From NCBI GenBank assembly GCA_026874595.1, contig CM049314.1, positions 8,238,729-8,302,728 on the forward strand: a stretch of DNA of 64,000 bases, written 5' to 3'. This document shows, piece by piece, positions 35,024 to 47,710 of this stretch; position 1 is the stretch's first letter, and every line of letters begins with the position of its first letter. Source of the stretch: Sipunculus nudus. Its lineage: Eukaryota > Annelida > Sipuncula > Golfingiida > Sipunculidae. The notes under the pieces were generated by a model. It was not told the DNA's origin. It worked only from the letters and a program-made list of their open reading frames with translations, and searched no databases. Both the position numbers and the translations under genes were made by a program.

Positions 35024-38000
35024 GAAGTGTAACAATGGGTTTTTAATGGAAAAATGAAGTTTTTCATTCATATCTTGAAGGTATTAAGTCCTAGTGACCA
35101 AATTCTTGGCATGGTAGGGGATTTTGGAGACATCTAACTGTATGCCGAATTTAAGGAACTAAGAGCTGAAGCTGGGGAGCTGAGCTCTTGCAAACTGCAT
35201 AACACTAGCTTGATGTAAACAATATGTTACATGGTGCTTGAAAACTTGAATAAAATCTACAGTTTTGATCAACTGGTTTCAAATTTTTGGTGTTAACAGT
35301 TGAAAAGCTAACAAAAACATGCTGTGAAAATAAAATCCACAGTACTTACAGGAAAAAAACGTGCCATGGTCAAAGTTGGGCAAAATTTAAGGTACCAATT
35401 TTTTATTTTTATTAATATTTTTAAAAATTTAAAAGATTTTCATCTTATTTTGGGTATACAATTTAATTTTGATTAATTAAAGTTATATTACTGGAAAAAA
35501 GGTCCATAGCTTTAACATGTTTTGTGTTAAGTGATCAAATATCTTTCCTGATTTTTTACAAAATGCATAATGTTTGGGTCCATAACTTTTTAAAATTATA
35601 TAATACAGACATAATTTCTTGAATGTAGATAGAAACTATATAGAGGAATATTTATGGTAAATATGAGGAAAAACAGATGAGTGGTTTTGATATTAGGCAG
35701 TACTGAAGTGTGAAAATGGGTTTTTAATAAAAAATTGAGGTTTTTCCTTAATTTCTCAAAGGAACGAAGTCAAAAAGACCCAGTTTTCGGCTTGGTAGGA
35801 GATCTTGGGGACATCTAACATTATGCCGAATTTTGGATTCCTAGGTCTTACGGTTTCAAAACGTGCCACATCTATGGACGGACGGACGGACGGACAGACG
35901 GACGGACGACGGACAATGGACCACGACTATAGCTCAGATGACTTATAGTCAGCTGAGCTAAAAATCTGAAAAATAAGTAAAACTAGAATACGGGTAGTCG
36001 ACAAGCGACTACGTGTATCCGCCGAAATCAGAGTAGGACGGGTGAAGTGAGGCATGGATTGAGTGGCTCGGGGAAACAGAGGGAGGTGTATTGCATATAG
36101 GCATGGACGTCTGCAGCAGAAATGTGTAAGGTGGCGCCACCTGCCACAAAATCCAGAAAGTTATCCAAGTTGTATACATTTGCAAAATTTAGGGCAGATA
36201 AGTCAAACCACTGCCGAGATATGAGTGATTTTGTCTCACGGCAGACAAACAGACGAAGTGTAACAATGGGTTTTTAATGGAAAAATGAAGTTTTTCTTTA
36301 TCTTGAAGGTATTAAGTCCTAGTGACCAAATTCTTGGCATGGTAGGGGATTTCGGAGACATCTAACTGAATGCCGAATTTAAGGAACTTAGAGCTGAAGC
36401 TGGGGAGCTGAGCTCTTGCAAACTGCATAACACTAGCTAGATGTAAACAATATGTTACATGGTGCTTGAAAACTTGAATAAAATCTACAGTTTTTGACCA
36501 ACTGGTTTCAAATTTTTGGTGTTAACAGTTGAAAAGCTAACAAAAACATGCTGTGAAAATAAAATCCACTGTACTTACAGGAAAAAAACGTGCCATGGTC
36601 AAAGTTGGGCAAAATTTAAGGTACCAATTTTTTATTTTATATTAATATTTTAAAAAATTTAAAAGATTTTCATCTAATTTTGGGTATACAATTTAATTTT
36701 GATTAATTAAAGTTATATTACTGGAAAAAAGGTCCATAGCTTTAACATGTTTTGCGTTAAATGATCAAATATCTTTCCTGATTTTTTTACAAAATGCATT
36801 ATGTTTGGATCCATAACTTTTTTTAATTATATAATACAGACATAATTTCTTGAATGTAGATAGAAACTATATAGAGGAATATTTATGGTAAATATGAGGA
36901 AAAACAGATGAGTGGTTTTGATATTAGGCATTACTGAAGTGTGAAAATAGGTTTTTAATAAAAAATTGAGGTTTTTCCTTAATTTCTCAAAGGAACGATG
37001 TCGAAAAGACCCAGTTTTCGGCTTGGTAGGAGATCTTTGGGACATCTAACATTATGCCGAATTTTGGATTCCTAGGTCTTACGGTTTCAAAACGTGCCAC
37101 ATCTACGGACGGACGGACGGACAGACGGACGGACGACGGACAATGGACCACGACTATGGCTCAGATGACTTATAGTCAGCTGAGCTAAAAATCTGAAAAA
37201 TAAGTAAAACTAGAATACGGGTAGTCGACAAGCGACTACGTGTATCCGCCGAAATCAGAGTAGGACGGGTGAAGTGAGGCATGGATTGAGTGGCTCGGGG
37301 AAACAGAGGGAGGTGTATTGCATATAAGCATGGACGTCTGCAGCAGAAATGTGTAAGGTGGCGCCACCTGCCACAAAATCCAGAAAGTTATCCAAGTTGT
37401 ATACATTTGCAAAATTTAGGGCAGATAAGTCAAACCACTGCCGAGATACCAGTGATTTTGTCTCACGGCAGACAAACAGACGAAGTGTAACAATGGGTTT
37501 TTAATGGAAAAATGAAGTTTTTCATTAATATCTTGAAGGTATTAAGTCCTAGTGACCAAATTCTTGGCATGGTAGGGGATTTTGGAGACTTCTAACTGTA
37601 TGCCGAATTTAAGGAACTAAGAGCTGAAGCTGGGGAGCTGAGCTCTTGCAAACTGCATAACACTAGCTTGATGAAAACAATATGTTACATGGTGCTTGAA
37701 AACTTGAATAAAATCTACAGTTTTTGATCAACTGGTTACAATTTTTGGTGTTAACAGTTGAAAAGCTAACAAAAACATGCTGTGAAATAAAATCCACAGT
37801 ACTTACAGGAAAAAAACGTGCCATGGTCAAAGTTGGGCAAAATTTAAGGTACCAATTTTTTATTTTTATTAATATTTTAAAAAATTTAAAAGATTTTCAT
37901 CTTATTTTGGGTATACAATTTAATTTTGATAAATTAAAGTTATATTACTGGAAAAAAGGTCCATAGCTTTAACATGTTTTGTGTTAAGTGATCAAATATC

Positions 38001-38709
38001 TTTCCTGATTTTTTTTTCAAAATGCATAATGTTTGGGTCCATAACTTTTTAAAAATTATATAATACAGACATAATTTCTTGAATGTAGATAGAAACTATA
38101 TAGAGGAATATTTATGGTAAATATGAGGAAAAACAGATGAGTGGTTTTGATATTAGGCAGTACTGAAGTGTGAAAATAGGTTTTTAATAAAAAATAGAGG
38201 TTTTCCTTAATTTCTCAAAGGAACGAAGTCGAGAAGACCCAGTTTTCGGCTTGGTAGGAGATCTTGGGGACATCTAACATTATGCCGAATTTTGGATTCC
38301 TAGGTCTTACGGTTTCAAAACGTGCCACATCTACGGACGGACGGACGGACAGACGGACGGACGACGGACAATGGACCACGACTATAGCTCAGATGACTTA
38401 TAGTCAGCTGAGCTAAAAATCTGAAAAATAAGTAAAACTAGAATACGGGTAGTCGACAAGCGACTACGTGTATCCGCCGAAATCAGAGTAGGACGGGTGA
38501 AGTGAGGCATGGATTGAGTGGCTCGGGGAAACAGAGGGAGGTGTATTGCATATAAGCATGGACGTCCGCAGCAGAAATGTGTAAGGTGGCGCCACCTGCC
38601 ACAAAATCCAGAAAGTTATCCAAGTTGTATACATTTGCAAAATTTAGGGCAGATAAGTCAAACCACTGCCGAGATATGAGTGATTTTGTCTCACGGCAGA
38701 CAAACAGAC
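35024..38709. repeat. Tandem triplication of a chimeric 1.23-kb unit
   Basis: Three near-identical head-to-tail units: 35024-36254, 36255-37481 and 37482-38709 (1231, 1227 and 1228 bp). Each starts GAAGTGTAACAATGGG, runs through the F3 core, a GGACGGACGG tract and the F3 terminal hairpin (35930-35960, 37157-37187, 38385-38415), and then the 3' end of an H1 Helitron-like element (CTAG at 35983, 37210, 38438) cut off at CAGACAAACAGAC. Only the third unit continues into a complete H1 element. The unit differences are few, so the amplification is recent. Open frames inside are incidental. Confidence 0.92.
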
Positions 38710-39335
38710 GGACGCTGTGCAAAAATGGTTGCAGGTGGCGCCACCAGTTTTGCGTATGATAAAGAGTTATTTGAGATCTACACATGCAATATTTTGGCCC
38801 AATCGGTCAGACGGTTCCCGAGATATTAGCTTGGATGTCTGCAGCGTAAACGTGAATGTAGGTGGCGCAACCTGTCATAAAATCAAGAAAGCTATCCAGG
38901 ATGAATATACATGCAAAATTTCAGATGGATAAGTCCATTCACTGCAGAGGTATCAGTGATTTTATCCCAAGGCAGATGAACAGATGGACGCTGTGCAAAA
39001 ATGGTTGCAGGTGGCGCCACCATTTTTTATGTATGATATAAAGCTATCCAAGGGCTACAGTTGTGCAAATTTTTTTCCTGATTGGTCAAACGAGTCCGAA
39101 GTTATGTGGATTAATATGTCAAAACACAGCACAGACGGACCCACTGGAGAGAGGATAGGACAGAGGTCAACGCAAAATATTTTGGCACCAGTTCACATGT
39201 GACCCGATAATCGTGTAAAGTTACGGAAAAATCTGTCCAGTGGTCTCAGAGTTATTCCAGAAACGAACGTGGCGGCGGCGGCGGAACCCGGGCAAAAACA
39301 TAGTATCCGCAGAACTTCGTTTTGGCGGATACAAA
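38438..39335 (-). mobile_element. Helitron-like non-autonomous element, family H1, complete copy
   Basis: Oriented on the minus strand. The 5' end is TTGTATCC within a 30-nt hairpin (GTATCCGC at 39303-39310 paired with GCGGATAC at 39325-39332). The 3' end is a hairpin GTAGTCG/CGACTAC, a 7-nt spacer, then CTAG and host T. The core carries alternating units of about 130-150 bp, each centred on GGTGGCGCCACC or a one-base variant (38586, 38736, 38861, 39010). No coding capacity and no target duplication. The 5' terminus is uncertain by one base because of a T run. Confidence 0.75.
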
Positions 39336-39660
39336 TATCAGAATTCTAAGATGCAATCATTATTTATCCCGAGTGTAGCTCCTATCGGGTCATATTATGC
39401 ATACACATATATTTTATTAATTTAAAATCACAAATGTTTGATCAGAATTTAAAAGAAAATAATGCCACAACTTCGCATCTTCAAGATTATTCCTTGAATC
39501 ACACTTAAAAAGTTTTTTACATTAAAGTTTTCAGTACATGCTTAATTTCATTCACCAAATTAAAAGATTCAGTATAAAATTTGATAAAATAAAAACATCT
39601 TTTCAAATAAAGTTTACACACTGTTGGTTGAATGAGGGACAAACAATCTCATTGTGCTAA

Positions 39661-40838
39661 CTAGAATACGGGTAGTCGACAAGCGACTACGTGTATCCGC
39701 CAAAATCAGAGTGGAACGGGTGAAGTGAGGCATGGATTGAGTGGCAAGGGGAAATAACGTGAGGTGTGTTGCATATTAGCATGGATGTCTGCAGCCGAAA
39801 TGTGTATGTAGGTTTCGCCACCTACCACAAAATCCAGAAAGCTGTCCAAGTTGTATACATATGCAAAATTTTATGCAGATAAGTCAAACCACTACATGTA
39901 TACGAGTGATTTTATCCCACAGCAGACAAACAGAAGGACGCTGTGCAAAATTGGTGGCAGGTGGCGCCACCAATTTTGTGTATGATTAAGAGCTATGCGA
40001 GATCTATACACATGCAAAATTTTGGCCCAATCAGTCAAACAGTTCCTGAGATATAAGCTTGGATGTCTGCAGCGTAAACTAGAATGTAGGTGGCGCCACC
40101 TGTCATAAAATCCAGAAAGCTGTCCAGGATGTATACACAGGCAAAATTTTAGGCAGATATGTAAAACCACTGCCGAGATATGAGTTATATTGTCCCACGG
40201 CAGACAAACAGACGGACGCTGTGCAAAAATGTTTGCAGGTGGCGCCACCAGTTTTACGTATGATAAAGAGCTATGTGAGATCTATACACATGCAAATATT
40301 CAGGAAGATACGTCAAACCAGTCCAAAGATATAAGCATGGATGTCTGCAGCGTGAACGTGAATGTAGGTGGCACCACCTGTCATAAAATCAAGAAAGCTA
40401 TCCAGGATTTATATGCATGCCGAATTTCAGGTGAATTAGTCAAACCACTGCAGAGATATGTGATTTTAACCCAAGGCAGATGAACAAATGGACACTGTGC
40501 AAACATGGTTGGAGGTGGCGCCACCATCTTTCGTGTATGTTATAAAGCTATCCAAGGGCTACATTTTTACAAAAAAATTTTCCTGATCGGTCAAACGGTT
40601 CTCGAGATATGTGGATTTATGTTTGGAAGCAGACGCACAAATGGATGCTGGGCAGAGAGGTAAGGTCAGAGGTCAACGCCAATTGTTTAGCACCAGTTCA
40701 CATGTGACCCAATAAGTGGTGTAAGTTTCGGGAAAATCAGTCCAGTAGTCTCAGAGGGATTCTCAGGAAACGAATACGGCGGTGGCAGAACCCAGTCAAA
40801 AACATAGTATCCGCTAAACTTCGTTTTGGCGGATACAA
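39661..40838 (-). mobile_element. Helitron-like non-autonomous element, family H1, complete copy
   Basis: Oriented on the minus strand: 5' A|TTGTATCCGCC, with the 5' hairpin at 40807-40836, and 3' hairpin at 39672-39690, spacer AATACGG, CTAG at 39661-39664, then T. The core has GGTGGCGCCACC-type palindromes near 39960, 40088, 40237, 40368 (one base changed) and 40514. It differs from the 38.4-kb copy in the number of core units, as expected if tandem units expand and contract. Confidence 0.78.
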
Positions 40839-41099
40839 TTACTATCTCAGCTATAATTTATTACTGGAATTAATAGTCACTTTCACAACTGGTGGAGTTT
40901 TTACTGTTCTTGAGGAAGTAATTCCTTATCTGATGAATATCCACACTTTCATAGCAATACACCACTTTGTGGACACAATTAAATGTGCACTTTAATCATT
41001 GTAACCCTGGTGGTGCAATACAAAATCTAAAATGTAGCATATCCTAGAATAAGAATGAATCATATACAGAAAATTATAACATTCATCTAGTTTACGCAC

Positions 41100-42656
41100 T
41101 AACTGGGTGGGGGGGGGGGTACAGGCCAGAAGGGAAGCCTGCTAGTAGCTCCCAAGCTGAGCCAAGGCAATCCGCCTGGAGAGGGTTACATAACACAAGT
41201 GAAGGCTGTACTACTAGGTGGTCTTGTTGTAAACAACACTCGAAATGGTGTATGAAAACTTAAATAAAAGCTTCTCTTTTCAATCAATTCCTTTAAAATT
41301 TCAGATTTTAAAAGATTAAATCATTAATTTTCAAGCTTTTATTTTCAAATTTCAGATTTAAACAAATTAAATACCTATGTTTACAGGCTGTGAAAATTAA
41401 ATCATCAGTGCTTACAGGGAAAAAACGTGCCGTAGGCAAAGATGGACAAAATTTAAGGTAAATTTTTTATTTATGCTAATCACTTAAAAAATGTGCAATT
41501 TCAGATCTAATTTGGGTAAAAAATTGGATCTTGCTTAAATAAAGTTATATCCCTGACGAAAAAAATCTCTACCTTCAGCAATTCTCATGTTATGGGAGTA
41601 AATATATTTCTTGATTTTTTACAAAGTGCATTATGTTCGGGCCCATACTTAACACAATTACGCAATACTGACCATTTCTGGCCACGTGCATAGAGACTGT
41701 ACAGAAGAACATGTATATTATATATGATTAAAGTCAGATCAGTGGTTTTGATATTAGGCAGTCTTGAAGTTTTTTCTTAATATCTCGAAGGAATGAAGTC
41801 CTAGTGATTGGTATGGTAGGGGATTTGGGGGACATCTAACTGAATGCCAAATTTTGGGAGCTGAGAGCTGGCCTGGGAAGCTGGGGAGCTGAGCTCTAGC
41901 AAACTGCATAACACTAGCTTGATCTAAACAATACTTTACAGAGTGCTTGAAAACTTGAATAAAATCTACAGTTTTTGATCAACTGGTTTCAAATTTCAAA
42001 TGTTAACTGATCAAATGCTTATGAAAACATGCTGTGAAAATTAAATCCACAACAGTTACAGGAAAAAAATGTGCCATGGTCAAAGTTGGGCAAAATTTAA
42101 GGTACTGTTTTTATATTTAAGCTAATAACTTATCAAATTTGAAAAATTCTGATCTAATTTTGGGTATACAATTGAATCTTGATTAAATTTAGTTACATAC
42201 CTGAAAAAAAAGTCTCTAGCTTCAGCAATTCTCAAGTTAAGGGAGTAAATATATTTCCTGAATTTTTACTAAATGCATTATGTTCGGGCCCATAAATTCA
42301 AGAATTTTAAAAATTTTGAACTAATTTCTGGTTTTAACAAAAGAAATATATAGAGGAATTGATATATTAAAAAATCAATATCAGGTCAGTGGTTTTGATA
42401 TTAGGCAATCTTGAAGTGTAACAATGGGTTTTTAATGGAAAACGGAGGTTTTTCCTTAATATCTTGAAGGAATGAAGTCCTATTGACCCAATTTTCGGTA
42501 TGGTGGGAGATTTTGGGGACATCTAAGGGTATGCCAAATTTCAGATTCGTAGGTCCAACGGTTTCAAAACATGCCAGTTTAATGGACGGACGGACGAACA
42601 GCCAACGTTCAAAGGATCACGACTATAGCTCAGATGACTTATAGTCAGCTGAACTA
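41100..42656. repeat. F3 dispersed repeat copy
   Basis: Shares core phrases with the 35-38 kb array (AAAATCTACAGTTTTTGATC, GTGCCATGGTCAAAGTTGGG) and ends with the same terminal hairpin (42626-42656). Its core is duplicated internally: CTCTA(C/G)CTTCAGCAATTCTC occurs at about 41568 and 42215. It directly abuts a truncated H1 element at 42660. The left boundary near the G-run at about 41108 is approximate. Confidence 0.65.
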
Positions 42657-42659
42657 AAA

Positions 42660-43458
42660 AACCAATATCTCTGCAGTGGTTGGACGTATCCACCTGAAAC
42701 TTTGCATGCGTCTTGAAAAGCTTTCTTGATTTTATGATAAGTTGCGACACTTACATTCACGTAAACTTAAGCTGTAGACATCCATGGAAATATCCCAGGA
42801 AGGGTTTGATGTATAGGCCTGAAAGTTGCATGTGTATAGATCTCACGTAGCTCTTTTTCATATGCAAAACTAGTGGAGCCATCTTCCACCATTTTTGCAC
42901 AGCGTCCATCCGTTCATGTGCCTTGGGTTTAAATCACTCTTATCTGGGCAGTGCTTTGACTTATCTGCCTGAAATTTTGCATGAGTAAACATCGCGGATA
43001 GATTTCAGGTTAATATGACAGGTGGCGTCACCTACAATCATGTTTATGCTGCAGACATCCATGCCAATATCTTAGGACTGGTTTGATGTATCAGCCAGAA
43101 ATTCGGCATGCTTATAGATCTTACATAGCTCTTTATCATACACAAAATGGTGGCACCACCTGCAACTATTTTTGCATGGTGACCAATTGTTTGTCTGTCT
43201 AGGGTAAAAAAAATCACTAATATCTCAGAAGTGGTTGGATTTATCAGCCTGAAATTTTGCATGTATCTACATCTGGTAGCTTTCTCGTTCAAATGACAGG
43301 TAGGACCACCTACAATCATATTTACATGGCAGACATCCATGCTGATATGCAACACATCTCACTCTATTTCCCCTTACCACTCAATCCATGCCTCACTTCA
43401 CCTGTAGCACTGATTTCAGTGGATACACGTAGTTGCTTGTCGACTAACTGTATTCTAG
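42660..43458 (+). mobile_element. Helitron-like family H1, 5'-truncated copy in opposite orientation
   Basis: The same core units as H1, read in the other direction, with diverged GGTGG-NNN-CCACC motifs at about 43021 and 43150. It ends in a decayed 3' hairpin (GTAGTTGCTTGTCGACTAAC) and CTAG at 43455-43458 followed by T. The 5' hairpin is missing; the copy begins where the F3 repeat ends. Confidence 0.65.
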
Positions 43459-43633
43459 TTCACTCATGTACCAGTCTATAAATGACTTTATAATGTGACA
43501 GAGCCTGCCTTCAACTTGACTTGAGGTGGACTTGTCCGGTTTTCTTGACTCCTAACCTCCAAGTCCGAGTATACAATCCTACAGTCCAAGTCTAAGTCCA
43601 AGTCGCCAAAAAAAGGTGGATTTGAGTGTTTCA

Positions 43634-43905
43634 TCACTGTAGCTGTCACTGATAAGCATGTCCAGGCAGCCTTTGTCTATCACTGTAGCTGTCACTGATA
43701 AGCATGTCCAGGCAGCCTTTGTCCATCACTGCAACTGGTACTGATAAGCATGTCCAGGCAGCCTTTGTCAATCACTGAAACTGGTATTAATAAGCATGTT
43801 CAGGCAGCCTTTGTCCATCACTGAAACTGGTACTGATAAGCATGCCCAGGCAGCCTTTGTCCATTACTGAAACTGGTACTGATAAGCATGCCCAGGCAGA
43901 CTGTG
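43634..43905 (+). repeat. 46-bp minisatellite, about six copies
   Basis: The unit includes GATAAGCATG(T/C)CCAGGCAG and CCTTTGTCCATCACTG, repeated about every 46 bp with increasing substitutions to the right. The first two units are nearly identical. Confidence 0.9.
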
Positions 43906-44284
43906 CAAATGTCAGAAAAAGATCAAATAGTTTGGTTTGAAAGCATTTCAGCCCAAAAAGGCCTAGTTATAATGAAATGTCTCAATGTGACATTGCTGTA
44001 GAACTCTCTGACATATAAGGATATCAATAAATATTGACCATTAACAGATAACTGATTCATTCAACATCATTTAAAGAAAGAAACAGTTAAACAAAGAAAT
44101 ATTTGATGGTCCTTTATTTTCACACAATGGGTCACAAAACTGACATAGGATGAAAAAAAATGTGGGTATCTGGATTTGAAATACAAGAACATGGGAGTTT
44201 ACTCTAAGCACCAAAATGATTGATGTTTTATTTTACAGCACATTAAGCTTAAGAAAGTCTACAATATTCCACAAGTGTTTCCAC

Positions 44285-44290
44285 TTTATT
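44285..44290 (-). terminator. Poly(A) signal for the 44.4-kb terminal exon
   Basis: AATAAA on the minus strand, about 130 bases after the exon's stop codon. A second copy lies at 44227-44232. Confidence 0.5.
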
Positions 44291-44419
44291 CAAGTACAGG
44301 GACTTTCTTCAACCCAGAAGGAACAATAGTCATATTTTCAGGTTTCAGCCATATAATTTAAAAGCTCAACAATACAGTAACATCCACTAAGAATACATTG
44401 TGTAGCATGATATTAATAA

Positions 44420-44544
44420 CTAATAATTGATGACAGTTGCTTCCTCAGCTCGAGCATCTTTCTCCGGTCCTTCTTCTTCGTCTTCTTCAGGTTTGACTAA
44501 TGCTTTCCTCGGATTCTTCTGCCTCCTTCTGTCATTCTTCATCC
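44420..44544 (-). CDS. Alternative terminal coding exon B of an unrecognised minus-strand gene
   Basis: A 3' splice site GTCTGTTCCAG precedes GG ATG AAG AAT. With a phase-1 entry it stays open for 40 codons to TAG (44420-44422). The peptide begins with a basic stretch (MKNDRRRQKNPRK), then an acidic one (EEDEEEGPEKD), and ends EEATVINY, which could be a class-II PDZ ligand (hydrophobic-x-hydrophobic); that is speculation. The biased composition and flanking signals are strikingly different from surrounding noise. The upstream exons were not found, so the gene is unknown. Confidence 0.55.
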
Positions 44545-45139
44545 CTGGAACAGACAATGAAATCCTGAGCAAACTGTACAGCGTGCATTTTTAATTATCT
44601 CACCTATATAACAGGATAATTTCAGAATTTCTTTCTGTTATTCTTATATCTCATTGTTCTTTTTTTCTTAGTTCCATATCAGAAAATTTGGCCCTGTAGA
44701 GTCCTGTTGTATAGGGAGGGTATTTTGCTGCATATTGTCTGGCCAGAACTGTTAGGTAGCAAACTTTCTAGACCTGTAATGTAGCGACCTCTGGTGATTG
44801 ATAAGGAATCAATCTATATACATGTGTGTGTTAATGGGCCAAGGTGAAGGTCAGCAATGGCACGGTGGAGGGCCGTGTGACTGACAGACCTGCAATATGA
44901 TGCTGCAAGTGGAAGGGCCATATAGGCGTGCATTCTGTAAGTTAGGACATCTGACTGACCTTGATAACTTAACAGGCCCACTGTCATGGCCCGTTTCTGA
45001 TTGTTTTCTTGGACAAACAGACAGGAAAATTTTAGTATATAGATAAGGCATGTCAGGTCAAAGATCAATAGTGAGAAACAAGACAAACGCCATCTGATCG
45101 AATACTATCTGCATGATCTATCAATAGAGGGGCTGGTTT

Positions 45140-45430
45140 CTGATATATTATAGCCTCTGCCAGGAGGGTATGCGTTCATCCCTGTTTGTTTGCATTTGTT
45201 TGTTCAAAACATAACTCCCACAATCATAAACAAAACCTCACGAAATTTTCAGGACATTTTGGGAATGGACCAATAAAGAACTGATCAGATTTTGGTGTGG
45301 ATCTAGTACATGATATGACAGTGTTACTATTGAAAATATTCAGTTCATGGCCCAATCAGACCATTGCAAATAAGGTGGCACAATCTTAAGTATGACTTAA
45401 AAGTTTGATATGATGGCAGGATGCGTCTAT
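45140..45430. repeat. Dispersed repeat, one of two copies
   Basis: CCTCTGCCAGGAGGGTATGC, then a GTTTGTTTGC-rich tract, ATAACTC and GTGTGGATC(T/C)AG(T/C)ACATGAT. The same order is seen at about 47212-47395, where CCTCTGCTAGGAGGGCATGC starts the copy. Both are on the plus strand, and their full ends are not defined. Confidence 0.7.
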
Positions 45431-46905
45431 AGCGGAAATGCACTCGAAAGGCTGAAATAACTCAAAAGGCTGAAATGAAGTTCAATGAAATTTTGCATGT
45501 AGTCACCTTTATCAAAAGAAACTTCCAGATGTGCTGTGCACAGCAAAAATGACACTACAAAATGACAAAAATATATTTTGTATGAAAATCGATGAGACAG
45601 TGTGTGGTAAAAAGAGGTGAGTTTTAAAGAAGTTTGTGTGGATAGGCATGACTCAGGTGCCTTTATGCTCTATAAAACATTGACATGCTCATGAAGGTCA
45701 TCATTTATACAGCTGTTTGTCAGACTTTTATCAATACCTAAGTCCCAGACTGACTGTTCTGTTGAAATTTCTGAAACAAGGTCTGTGAGAACTGTCTCTG
45801 AAGAAGTCTGATCAATGTGTCTGTCTGATGTCTCTTGTACAGTTCCAGTTCATTTATAACAATTAAGGGGAAATGACATTTAAAACAATAGCAGGTGAAC
45901 TTGATCTAAATCTGGTACAGCTAAAAATACAGTCAGGGGACAATGAGCCAAATAAATGATGCAAAGTTAAATTGATTTTTCAAGCTTAAATTAAATGAAC
46001 CTAGGAAAGTCTTTCAAGCTTCAAATACAAAAGCAAGGAAAATTGATTAAACATAAATGTTATATTTTAAAATGAGAAGACCATTGTTTGGAGTATCTGT
46101 GCTTTACAGATGTTCAAAACAGGATTTCATACTGCACACATACTGAATATACATATGAAGCTTAGACACAAAGTTAGCAAGTGAGTCAGGCCAGGTATAA
46201 CATTTATGGTAAAAGTGTTTCTCAACAGATGGCACTGATGTCACTTCTCTTCCATGATTAAATTGACAGACACTGGTCTTTGCCAAGACACTGAGAAAAT
46301 CAGGATGGACAAAGCAATTAAATTGCAATTATGAAGTAAATAAGTTAAAACAAATGAAAATGTAATTATGACAGTAAAGAAAATTGAGTTCATAATGAGA
46401 TAATAATACCAGAAAGCCAGATTTCATTGCAGTGTAATAACCACATTATGCGGAGGTCTATGACAAGGCAATTATGAGAGAAAACTTATTTACATTTCTT
46501 GCAGAGAGAGATGGATAATTATAATGTAATGAAGACAGCAGGAAACACAGCACATTTCACAGCACAATTACATGGTCACCAAAATCCAGTGTTTATCATG
46601 GTGAAATTTTGCAAGATATTAAGGTAAATTTTGTTACACCATTTTCCTGTAATTGTGATAGATTGAAAGATGTGGGTTTTCATATTGCCATCATGAGAAA
46701 GCCACAAGTGTAGAGCCTAAAAAACTAAAGAAGAGAGCACAATGTAACATTTAAAGAGAATTTATTGGATGGAAAAGGGGCAAAGAAATTTCCTAGACCA
46801 GTTCCTAAGGCAGAAGATGCATGGTTAATAACTAAAGTTACAGCAGGCCAAAACTTTTGTAAAGTTCTTTTACATAGAAGAGGTTTGTTGGACACTATGT
46901 TGGAG

Positions 46906-46928
46906 CCCCCCCCCCCCCCCCCCCCCCC
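46906..46928 (+). repeat. Poly(C) run, 23 bp
   Basis: Uninterrupted C run. Similar long C or G runs occur at 31068-31086 and 52458-52482; their length may be unreliable. Confidence 0.9.
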
Positions 46929-47211
46929 AATGAGTTATAGTTACAAAACTGTAAGCTAGATGTCTGGAACACCATCTTAAATGCTTCAGTCAGGCCTGTA
47001 GGACAGCATCTGAGGTGAAGTGTCAAGACAAAAAACCTAGCACTACCTATCACTGCATTGCTTCTCAGTGAGTAAATGAACCTAATATATTTGATATAAA
47101 ACACCAACAAAAACACCTCCAAGCCTATAGTATGTTTTTCAGTACTGTAGATTTGCATGAAGTATCACATTACATCCTTATATGCAATATTTTGGATTAC
47201 ATTCTGCGTAA

Positions 47212-47395
47212 CTGCCTCTGCTAGGAGGGCATGCATTTATCCCCGTTTGTGTGTGTTTGTGTGTGTGTTGTTTACAACATAACTCAAGTAATCATGAACT
47301 GAATCTCATAATATTGTTTGAAAATGAGCAAAATGAGCCAATGAAAAATCTATCAGATTTGTGTGTGGATCCAGCACATGATCCGGATTCAGGAA
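47212..47395. repeat. Second copy of the CCTCTGC(C/T)AGGAGGG dispersed repeat
   Basis: Matches the 45.1-kb copy in order and wording. Its end near ACATGATCCGGATTC is more complete than in the other copy. Confidence 0.65.
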
Positions 47396-47554
47396 CGTCA
47401 TCAAGGAATAGTCACAAATGTACAGTAACTAATGCAGGATGAACCTGGGAATATGGGGCGAATAAGTGAATGCACACACGGTTTTTGGGAGCATCCCACA
47501 ACGGAGATCAACCCACAGGAGGATTGCATTTTGCATATTTCTAGTTTTATACAT

Positions 47555-47560
47555 TTTATT
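47555..47560 (-). terminator. Poly(A) signal for the 47.6-kb terminal exon
   Basis: AATAAA on the minus strand about 77 bases beyond the stop codon of exon A. Confidence 0.5.
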
Positions 47561-47636
47561 TTAAATTTTGGATGGAAAAACAGGTTTACAAGTTGACTGG
47601 AGATTGTTAGTCTTACCATGTGACAGGGAGACCTGT

Positions 47637-47710
47637 CTAATCTTCTGTCCATTCAAATGGCTCTGGCGGCTCTGGTTCATCACCATCATCTTCTACCTTA
47701 GGTCCACCAG
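47637..47710 (-). CDS. Alternative terminal coding exon A of an unrecognised minus-strand gene
   Basis: After the 3' splice site ATCCCTTTCAG the only open frame enters in phase 1 and reads GGPKVEDDGDEPEPPEPFEW, then TED and TAG (47637-47639). The tail is highly acidic and proline-rich, typical of a disordered protein C-terminus. The other two frames hit stops within a few codons. Exon B at 44.4 kb has the same entry phase, so the two are best explained as mutually exclusive 3' ends of one gene. The upstream exons must lie at higher coordinates, but none was identified up to 64 kb. Confidence 0.55.
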
